Notes under the pieces: model-generated
The model's input: the letters and a program-made list of their open reading frames with translations, nothing else
What the model was told of the DNA's origin: nothing
The model's database searches: none
In this document: positions 58,745 to 64,000 of the stretch, in pieces
Layout of the letters: each line of letters starts with the position of its first letter
How positions within the stretch are numbered: position 1 is the first letter of the stretch
Source: Oscillospiraceae bacterium
GTDB lineage: Bacteria; Bacillota; Clostridia; Oscillospirales; Acutalibacteraceae
DNA: 64,000 nucleotides
Assembly (NCBI GenBank): GCA_031256825.1
Contig: JAIRPV010000001.1
Coordinates: forward strand, 1 to 64,000
Reading direction: 5' to 3'
Made by a program: the position numbers and the translations under genes

Positions 58745-60385
58745 TCATCCCTCCATCTGCGCCGCCACAACGCTGCCGCCGGCATAAATTTTGCGCAGCT
58801 TCGGCTTTTCAATTTTGCCGGTGGCATTGCGGGGCACGGGGGCAAAAATAATTTTGCGCGGGCGCTTGTAGCGCGGCAGATCGCGGCAGAATTGTTGAAT
58901 ATCCTCTTCTGTGCAGTCCATGCCGGGCTTCGCCTCAATGATTGCGGCGGCAATTTCGCCCAGGCGCGCGTCGGAAAGGCCGATGACCGCCACGTCTTTG
59001 ATCTTTGGATGCGCGCGCAGAAAATCTTCAATCTGCACCGGATAAAGGTTCTCTCCTCCGGTGATGATCACGTCTTTTTTGCGATCCACCAAATAGATAA
59101 ATCCCTCTTCGTCTGCGCGGGCCATGTCGCCGGTGTGCAGCCAGCCGTCTTTCAGCACGGCGGCGGTAGCTTCCGGATCGTTATAGTAGCAGAGCATAAC
59201 GCCGCGGCCTTTTACGCAAAGCTCGCCCACTTCGCCAGCGTTCACCGGCTTGCCGGCCTCGTCCACAATCTTCGTTTGCCATTCATAGCCCGCCACGCCG
59301 ATGGCCCCCACTTTGTGAATGTTCTCTACGCCCAGATGCACGCAGCCCGGCCCAATGGATTCCGACAGGCCGTAGTTTGTGTCGTATCCGTGCGCCGGGA
59401 ACCATTGCTTCCAGCGCCGGATCAGGCTCGGCGGCACAGGCTGCGCCCCGATGTGCATCAGCCGCCAGCCGGAAAGATCGTAATCTTCCAATTTCAGTTC
59501 GCCCGCATCCAGGGCGTCCAGAATATCCTGGGCCCAGGGCACCAGCAGCCAAACCACCGTCGCGCCTTCCCACGAAGCGGTTTCCAGAATCCAGCGGCTT
59601 TGGGTGCCGCGCAGCAGCACCGCCCGCCCGCCCGCCAGCAGGCTGCCGAACCAGTGCATCTTCGCGCCTGTGTGATAAAGCGGCGGAATGCACAAAAAAA
59701 TGTCGCCGTGGGTTTGGCTGTGATGATTTTGCTCCACCTCGCACGCGCAGACCAGCGCCCTGTGGTTGTGCAAAATCGCCTTAGGGAACCCCGTTGTGCC
59801 GGAAGAAAAGTAAATCGCCGCCTCATCCTCGTCGTGCAGCGCCGTCAGCGGCGGCTTTGTGGAACACCTTGCGGTTACGGTCTGCCAGGCCTTTGCGTAA
59901 GGCGGGCGTTCCCATGGCTCCCCAACAAACAACTGCTGGCGCAGTTCAATTTCTCCCTGTATCGCATTCATGCGCTCCACGAACTCCGGCCCAAAGACCA
60001 GCATATCCACATCGGCCAGCTTCAGGCAGTAGGCAATCTCGTCGGCGGAATAGCGGAAGTTCATTGGCACAACCACCGCCCCGGCCTTCAGCACGCCAAA
60101 GTAGGCCGGCAGCCATTCGATGCAGTTCATCATCAAAATAGCGACTTTTTGCCCCTTTTGCAGGCCTTCGCTTTGCAGATAGTTGGCAAACTGGTTGGCC
60201 TGCTCGTCAAAAGCGTGCCAGGTGAGCGTCTTGCGGTAGCCCGAATGGAAGTTGCGCTCCACCAGCGACATCTCTTTCCAGTCGTTTCGGGTTTCCAGCT
60301 CCCGGATTTCTGGGTTGACTTCCACCAGGGCGATTTCATCACCATAGTGCGCGGCATTGCGCGCCAGAAATTCCGTAATCGGCAT
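58745..60385 (-). CDS. AMP-forming acyl-CoA synthetase-like ligase
   Basis: A 546-residue ANL-superfamily enzyme. The ATP motif is YFSSGTTGFPKAILHNH near residue 195, followed by the adenylate-binding YGLSESIGPG, the hinge GWLHTGDMARADEEGFIYLVDRKKDVI (core GWLHTGD and DRKKD), and the acyl-transfer Lys in PRNATGKIEKPKL. It resembles medium- or long-chain fatty-acyl-CoA ligases. The substrate is not known. The ATG at 60385 is favoured, as AAGGAG is nine bases upstream; an ATG at 60394 touches that site. The leader is about 230 bases with several small hairpins. Confidence 0.92.
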   Translation of the reverse strand: MPITEFLARNAAHYGDEIALVEVNPEIRELETRNDWKEMSLVERNFHSGYRKTLTWHAFDEQANQFANYLQSEGLQKGQKVAILMMNCIEWLPAYFGVLKAGAVVVPMNFRYSADEIAYCLKLADVDMLVFGPEFVERMNAIQGEIELRQQLFVGEPWERPPYAKAWQTVTARCSTKPPLTALHDEDEAAIYFSSGTTGFPKAILHNHRALVCACEVEQNHHSQTHGDIFLCIPPLYHTGAKMHWFGSLLAGGRAVLLRGTQSRWILETASWEGATVVWLLVPWAQDILDALDAGELKLEDYDLSGWRLMHIGAQPVPPSLIRRWKQWFPAHGYDTNYGLSESIGPGCVHLGVENIHKVGAIGVAGYEWQTKIVDEAGKPVNAGEVGELCVKGRGVMLCYYNDPEATAAVLKDGWLHTGDMARADEEGFIYLVDRKKDVIITGGENLYPVQIEDFLRAHPKIKDVAVIGLSDARLGEIAAAIIEAKPGMDCTEEDIQQFCRDLPRYKRPRKIIFAPVPRNATGKIEKPKLRKIYAGGSVVAAQMEG

Positions 60386-60622
60386 ACTGTCCATCTCCTT
60401 GCAATTTAGCTGTCATTTTCATTGGCAAGTTACGAAATTCCGAAATTCCGGAATACTGGATTTTGCCTCTGAAAAGGGGTCAAAAAACGGTTCGCCATTC
60501 CGAAATTTCGAACTATCGTAAAAACGCGCTGCGGAAGATTCTTTCGGGGAACACGCAAAGCGTGATGATTTGTCTCCAGAAATCACTTCGCAAAGACATC
60601 CCTCGCCACAGGCGATGTGCTT
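60386..60622 (-). other. Long leader of the acyl-ligase gene
   Basis: A 237-base AT-rich leader with no convincing gene. It has small hairpins (TCGCC-GGCGA near 60601-60614, CACGC-GCGTG near 60551-60565) and several copies of ATTCCGAAATT and ATTCCGGAAT (60436-60515). No known riboswitch is recognised. Its first 30 bases are shared with the trmD leader. Confidence 0.5.
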
Positions 60623-60651
60623 ATTATATCACAAGCCGCCTGCGATTGCAA
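60623..60651 (-). promoter_or_regulatory. Promoter of the acyl ligase, inside an inverted repeat
   Basis: On the minus strand: -35 TTGCAA (60646-60651), 17-base spacer, -10 TATAAT (60623-60628). A perfect 9-bp inverted repeat (ACAAGCCGC 60631-60639, GCGGCTTGT 60652-60660) brackets the -35 and reaches into the spacer; it could be an operator or a terminator of spoIIR. Confidence 0.7.
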
Positions 60652-60712
60652 GCGGCTTGTTTCTGTTCGTCAGGAATTTATTTTGCCTGCCCTGTTCCGG
60701 CGTTTTGTTGAT

Positions 60713-61369
60713 TCAACTCTGCCGCAGCCGCTCCAGCAGCCCCTCCCAAAGTTCCACTATTTTAAAGCGGATTTCCACCTTGGGATTGCTGCGCAGCACG
60801 CGCAGCTGGCCGCCGGTGAACAGCGCGTCGAGCGCAACGGGGCGGCGGGCCCGCGCGGCGGGCAAACACAGCGGCGGGAACATCACGCACCACCAGTTGC
60901 GCCCTTCGCCGCCGCCCAAGATGACCCGGACGGCCTGGTAGCGCCCGGCGGGCAAGGTAACGCCCGCTTCTTCGTAAACGCGCGTTGGAAAGTAATCTTC
61001 GCCCACTTCCACGCGCACGGGGTAGTTCAGGCCGAACGCAAGCAGGGCTTTTTGCGCGCACCGCTCCAGTTCCGGAACGCGCGGGGCAATGGCCGCTTCG
61101 GCGGAGGCCGCGTTGATACTGCCGTCGAACAGCGCGGCGCCCGCGCGCAAAAGTTCGTCGCGCACATACAGTTTCGCGCGCTGATCCAGGTCGCTATCTG
61201 AGTTGGCAATCACATGCAGGCGCAGCACCTCGCGGCGAATGCCCGCGCAGCGCGCCTGGAAGCTGCAAAGGCTCGCAAAAAACGCGCACGCCGCCAGCGC
61301 GGCCGCCACACGGATCCGCCGCCAGCGCCTGCGCCGGTGCTCCGACGGGCTATGTAGGTTGTGGTACAT
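60713..61369 (-). CDS. spoIIR: Stage II sporulation protein R
   Basis: SpoIIR is made in the forespore under sigma F and signals across the septum to activate the SpoIIGA protease, which in turn activates sigma E in the mother cell. The 218-residue protein has an N-terminal membrane or signal helix (VAAALAACAFFASLCSFQA), the family signature LRLHVIANSDSDLDQRAKLYVRDELL (core VIANSDSDLDQ), and VEVGEDYFPTRVYEE followed by the LPAGRYQAVRVILGGGEGRNWWCVMFPPLC block (core GEGRNWWCVMFPP). Its presence is strong evidence that the organism makes spores. A sigma-F-like promoter lies upstream. Confidence 0.95.
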   Translation of the reverse strand: MYHNLHSPSEHRRRRWRRIRVAAALAACAFFASLCSFQARCAGIRREVLRLHVIANSDSDLDQRAKLYVRDELLRAGAALFDGSINAASAEAAIAPRVPELERCAQKALLAFGLNYPVRVEVGEDYFPTRVYEEAGVTLPAGRYQAVRVILGGGEGRNWWCVMFPPLCLPAARARRPVALDALFTGGQLRVLRSNPKVEIRFKIVELWEGLLERLRQS

Positions 61370-61389
61370 AATAAAACCGCCTTACTTTT

Positions 61390-61408
61390 GGGTATTCCTG
61401 GGATACCC
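61390..61408. other. Hairpin in the spoIIR leader
   Basis: GGGTAT at 61390-61395 pairs with ATACCC at 61403-61408 around a seven-base loop, between the predicted -10 and the start codon. It may be a binding site or only a leader hairpin. Confidence 0.4.
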
Positions 61409-61410
61409 TG

Positions 61411-61439
61411 AGTATAGGCGGCTGCCGCGCCGGTTATAC
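61411..61439 (-). promoter_or_regulatory. Candidate sigma-F promoter of spoIIR
   Basis: On the minus strand: -35 GTATA (61435-61439), 15-base spacer, -10 GCCTATACT (61411-61419), close to the sigma-F consensus GTATA and GGNNANNNT apart from the second base. A C instead of G there weakens the call. Confidence 0.5.
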
Positions 61440-61487
61440 GGGGGCAAAATAATTTTTTGTGGCTCTGGCATTGTTGAACGAAGGCGC

Positions 61488-63098
61488 TTACAATTTCTTT
61501 GCCCCCCAAAAAAAGATCAAATCCCCTGCGGGCGAAACGTCAACGCCCTCCACGCCAGCCGCCAGGATAAAACGGCTCGATTCCGCCGCCAGAGGGTACG
61601 CCACGCCATTTTGCAAAAGATGCGCTTCGGCCTGGCGGCAGGCGCGGGCGGTCTCGGCCGGATCCGCTGTCTGCGCCGCGCCGCGCAGCAGGGCTTCCAC
61701 CGCGCCGGACTGATAGCGCATGGGGTTGGCCGCGCCCGGGAAAATCAGCTCCTGCAACGCCTGCAACGCAAACGAGCTGCCGGCCCGCAAGGTGGTGATC
61801 GCGATATCAAAATCCCCTGCGCGCAGCCGTTTTTCCAGCAGCTCCGGTTCCGGCGTTTCCAGCACAACTTCCAGCCGCAGACCGAACAGGCTCTGCCAGG
61901 CCTGTAACGCCCGGCGCATGATCTGCTCGTGCGCCGGGGCGCACAGCAAGCTCAGGCTGCGCTTGCCGGAATCCTCCAGCAGTTTGCGCGCGCGCGCGGG
62001 ATCGCACGCAATCCCCTGCGGCGGTTCCGCCAGGGCGCTCAGCGGCTGCCCCCCTACCCGCACGCCGCCGGGCAGCAGGCCGGGCGGCGCGGAAACGCCC
62101 AGCTCTTTTGCATCCAGCGCGGCGCAGAGGGCTGTGCGAAGATTGGCTTGCGGCAGGCGCTCGCACTGAAAAACGAGCGCGAGCGTTGCGTTGTTGATTT
62201 CTGTCTCGTTCGCGCCGGGCGGCGGCGCCGCATCCGCCGGAACAAGCGCCGCGTCATACCCATCGCCAAGCAGGCGCAACCGCTCAGTGGCATCCGGCTG
62301 CACTTTCAGGTCAACCGCGAGAGGCGCGGGAGGGCTTTCGCCCTGATAGCTGTCGTTGCGATACATGCGGAGGAGGTTGCCATCCCAGCGCGAAACATAA
62401 AACGGCCCGTTGCACAGCAGATATTTCGCGGCCAGGCCATAGCGGCCATGCGCGGCTTCGAACCAGGCCCGGCTACAGGGCATGGCGGCGCTTTGGGTGA
62501 GTGCGTATAAAAATGTGGCGTTCGGCGCGGCGAGTTTTATTTCCAGCGTATCGTCGCCCATAGCGCGCACGCCAAGCGCGCTTGCCGGAGCGGTTCCCTC
62601 GTGGACCGCGCGCGCGTTTTCGATGGCATACAGGGTCTGCGCGCCAGGCGTTTTTGTGGCGGGGCTGAGGGCGCGGCGCAGACCAAAAACAAAATCATCC
62701 GCAATCAAGCGCGTGTCGAAGGCCTCCGTCGCCTCTTTGCTGCCCAGCATTTCGTTTACCGTGCCGCTGCTTTTGTTCTTTAGCAGCTTCCAGCGCGCGC
62801 CGTGCCGCAGCTGAAACGTATAGGTCAGCCCATCTGCTGAAACCGCCCAGGATTTTGCCGCGCCGGGTGCAACCTTGCCGTTGCTGTCCAGCCGCACGAG
62901 GCCTTCGAAGCAATTGCCAACAACCAGCAATTCGTCGGCGCTTTCGGCAATCGCTGGATCGAGATATACGGGGATCGCGTCGATGGGATAAGCGAACAGT
63001 TTGCCCGTGCCGTCGTCTTTTTTGCAGGCGGGCAATGCGCCGAGCAGCACGGCGGAGAGCAGCAGCGCCGCCGCCTGACAAAACTTTTTTTTGAGCAT
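61488..63098 (-). CDS. Oligopeptide ABC transporter substrate-binding lipoprotein
   Basis: A 536-residue family 5 solute-binding lipoprotein. The signal peptide ends in the lipobox LGALPAC (Cys about residue 25). The mature protein begins with AYPIDAIPVYLDPAIAESADELLV, the typical OppA start, then NCFEGLVRLDSNGKVAPGAAKSWAVSADGLTYTFQLRHGARW (core GLTYTFQLRHGARW), with DDFVFGLRRALSP following. Such proteins bind oligopeptides for import. The permease and ATPase genes are not nearby, so it may be an orphan receptor or serve a distant importer. AAGGAGGAGG precedes the ATG, twelve bases after trmD. Confidence 0.93.
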   Translation of the reverse strand: MLKKKFCQAAALLLSAVLLGALPACKKDDGTGKLFAYPIDAIPVYLDPAIAESADELLVVGNCFEGLVRLDSNGKVAPGAAKSWAVSADGLTYTFQLRHGARWKLLKNKSSGTVNEMLGSKEATEAFDTRLIADDFVFGLRRALSPATKTPGAQTLYAIENARAVHEGTAPASALGVRAMGDDTLEIKLAAPNATFLYALTQSAAMPCSRAWFEAAHGRYGLAAKYLLCNGPFYVSRWDGNLLRMYRNDSYQGESPPAPLAVDLKVQPDATERLRLLGDGYDAALVPADAAPPPGANETEINNATLALVFQCERLPQANLRTALCAALDAKELGVSAPPGLLPGGVRVGGQPLSALAEPPQGIACDPARARKLLEDSGKRSLSLLCAPAHEQIMRRALQAWQSLFGLRLEVVLETPEPELLEKRLRAGDFDIAITTLRAGSSFALQALQELIFPGAANPMRYQSGAVEALLRGAAQTADPAETARACRQAEAHLLQNGVAYPLAAESSRFILAAGVEGVDVSPAGDLIFFWGAKKL

Positions 63099-63110
63099 AT
63101 TGCCTCCTCC

Positions 63111-63812
63111 TTATTCTAGGCGCTCCTCCGCGCGGCCTTCTAAAAGCTCCGGGCGCTTGCGCCGCGTGCGTTCCAGGCTTTGCGCGCGCCGCCATTGCTC
63201 TTGCAGGGCGTGGTTGCCGCCCAGCAGCACGTCGGGCACGGCGCGGCCCTCCCAGAGCGCCGGGCGGGTATATTGCGGATGCTCCAGCAGGCCTTGCCAA
63301 TGGCTTTCGCCCATGAACGCCGCATCCGCCGCCAACACCCCGGGCAGCAGCCTCACAATGCAATCCGTCAGCACCAGCGCGGGCAGTTCCCCGCCGGTGA
63401 GCACATAGTCGCCAACGGAGATCTCTTCGTCCACAAGCGCCTCCAGCACCCGTTCATCCACGCCCTCGTAATGCCCGCACAGCAGCGCCAGCGACGGCAT
63501 TTGCGACAATTCCGCGGCCCGGCGCTGCGTCAGCGTTTTCCCCTGGGGCGACAGATAGATCAAATGCGGGCGCCCGCCCCACTCTTCGCACAGCGCGCGG
63601 AAGGCGTCCGCTATGGGCTGGCACTGCATGATCAGGCCGAAGCCGCCGCCATAGGGCGCGTCATCCACCCGGCGGTGCTTGTTGTTTGTATAGGCCCGGA
63701 TGTCGCGGGTTCCGATCTGCACCAGGCCCTGCCGGCGCGCCCGCCCCACCATGCTGTGCGACAGCACGGCTTCGCAGACTTCCGGGAAAATCGTCAGAAT
63801 TTCGATGCGCAT
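63111..63812 (-). CDS. trmD: tRNA (guanine37-N1)-methyltransferase
   Basis: TrmD methylates G37 of several tRNAs to prevent frameshifting. The 233-residue SPOUT enzyme has MRIEILTIFPEVCEA, DDAPYGGGFGLIMQ, LLCGHYEGVDERVLE (knot; core GHYEGVDER) and ISVGDYVLTGGELPALVL (core SVGDYVLTGGE). These are the invariant TrmD motifs. GAGGAG precedes the ATG. It is not beside rimM, rpsP or rplS here, as is usual; a promoter lies about 150 bases upstream, and the OppA-type gene follows by twelve bases. Confidence 0.96.
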   Translation of the reverse strand: MRIEILTIFPEVCEAVLSHSMVGRARRQGLVQIGTRDIRAYTNNKHRRVDDAPYGGGFGLIMQCQPIADAFRALCEEWGGRPHLIYLSPQGKTLTQRRAAELSQMPSLALLCGHYEGVDERVLEALVDEEISVGDYVLTGGELPALVLTDCIVRLLPGVLAADAAFMGESHWQGLLEHPQYTRPALWEGRAVPDVLLGGNHALQEQWRRAQSLERTRRKRPELLEGRAEERLE

Positions 63813-63904
63813 GAACTTTTCTCCTCAGCGGGTTCCACCTGCGGTGGGCAGCTCGTCATTGGCAGCTTCTCAGCAAAATTCTTGTCTCGCCACAGATTAT
63901 GTGC

Positions 63905-63953
63905 TTATGATAACACACCTGTGGGTTCTATGTTTTTTATGATAACACACCTG
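63905..63953. repeat. Duplicated 17-base element in the trmD leader
   Basis: TTATGATAACACACCTG occurs at 63905-63921 and 63937-63953 on the plus strand, spaced exactly 32 bases, about three helical turns. A third, partial copy follows at the TTATTATAAC -10 region near 63959-63967. Confidence 0.8.
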
Positions 63954-63961
63954 ATACGCTT

Positions 63962-63990
63962 ATTATAACATAACAGCGCCCGCCCCGCAA
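63962..63990 (-). promoter_or_regulatory. Promoter of trmD and the oligopeptide-binding gene
   Basis: On the minus strand: -35 TTGCGG (63985-63990), 17-base spacer, -10 TATAAT (63962-63967). The leader carries the duplicated element described at 63905-63953. Confidence 0.68.
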
Positions 63991-64000
63991 GGGGGAAGGC

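Noticed and set aside
63824..63840. A T-box-like core (AGGTGGAACCCGC) on the minus strand before trmD.
   Set aside because: The T-box consensus GGTGGNACCGCG is not met exactly, there is no terminator after it, and trmD is not a usual T-box target.

Overview
The window looks like chromosomal DNA from a GC-rich, endospore-forming, Gram-positive bacterium of the Clostridia, most likely an Oscillospiraceae/Ruminococcaceae-type lineage. The grounds are spoIIR, a SigH-like sigma factor, the rsmG-noc-parA-parB order, strong AGGAGG-type ribosome sites, sigma-A promoters of the form TTGCAT-17-TATAAT, and GC-rich coding next to AT-rich promoters. The lineage is inferred; no 16S gene is present. There is no prophage, insertion sequence, CRISPR array, rRNA or confirmed tRNA. 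Most genes from 8.1 kb onward lie on the minus strand in tightly packed, often overlapping operons.

Region by region: (1) 0-8.1 kb, plus strand: the end of a TarJ-like alcohol dehydrogenase, an MFS transporter, an alpha/beta hydrolase, murF, ddl, a 44-residue membrane microprotein, a membrane TPR protein, an aminotransferase and zapA, closed by a bidirectional terminator. (2) 8.1-20.3 kb, minus strand: a PucR/CdaR-type regulator, a zinc-ribbon protein, a SigH-like sigma factor, argG, trpS, a membrane foldase-like protein with a Thr/Lys tail, a membrane M28 peptidase, a radical SAM protein, serS, parB and parA. (3) 20.3-30.9 kb: noc, rsmG, mnmG, mnmE, a MinD-like ATPase, a class B PBP, mreD, mreC and mreB, with three parS sites. 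(4) 30.9-38.4 kb: an ABC-F ATPase, a YraN-family protein, a GDPD and an ABC exporter pair. (5) 38.4-43.7 kb: an oxidoreductase, nadC and nadB, then a plus-strand lipase-like hydrolase and a flavodoxin-like protein. (6) 43.7-56.9 kb, one long minus-strand series: ilvE, a tautomerase, ileS, a DUF1858 protein, trmK, a Nif3-like protein, a GDPD, rqcH, an Lrp/AsnC regulator, a DUF4190-type protein, a GH3 glycosidase and a BaiN-like flavoprotein. (7) 57-64 kb: cimA (plus), then an AMP-forming acyl ligase, spoIIR, an oligopeptide-binding lipoprotein and trmD (minus).

Two themes connect the genes. The first is chromosome partition and cell shape: ParA, ParB, Noc, three parS sites, MreBCD, PBP2, a MinD-like ATPase, ZapA, MurF and Ddl lie within one segment, and the parS sites suggest it is close to the replication origin. 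The second is branched-chain amino acids: cimA diverges from ilvE, and ilvE leads a run that includes ileS and an Lrp-type regulator.

The most unusual features are a 3 x 48-bp in-frame repeat inside ileS encoding a Pro-rich insert, a related degenerate heptanucleotide tract upstream of the ABC permease, a parS site that encodes both the end of MnmG and the start of RsmG, a duplicated leader element shared by the trmD and acyl-ligase promoters, and the 44-residue microprotein. No wholly new defence or mobile system was recognised.
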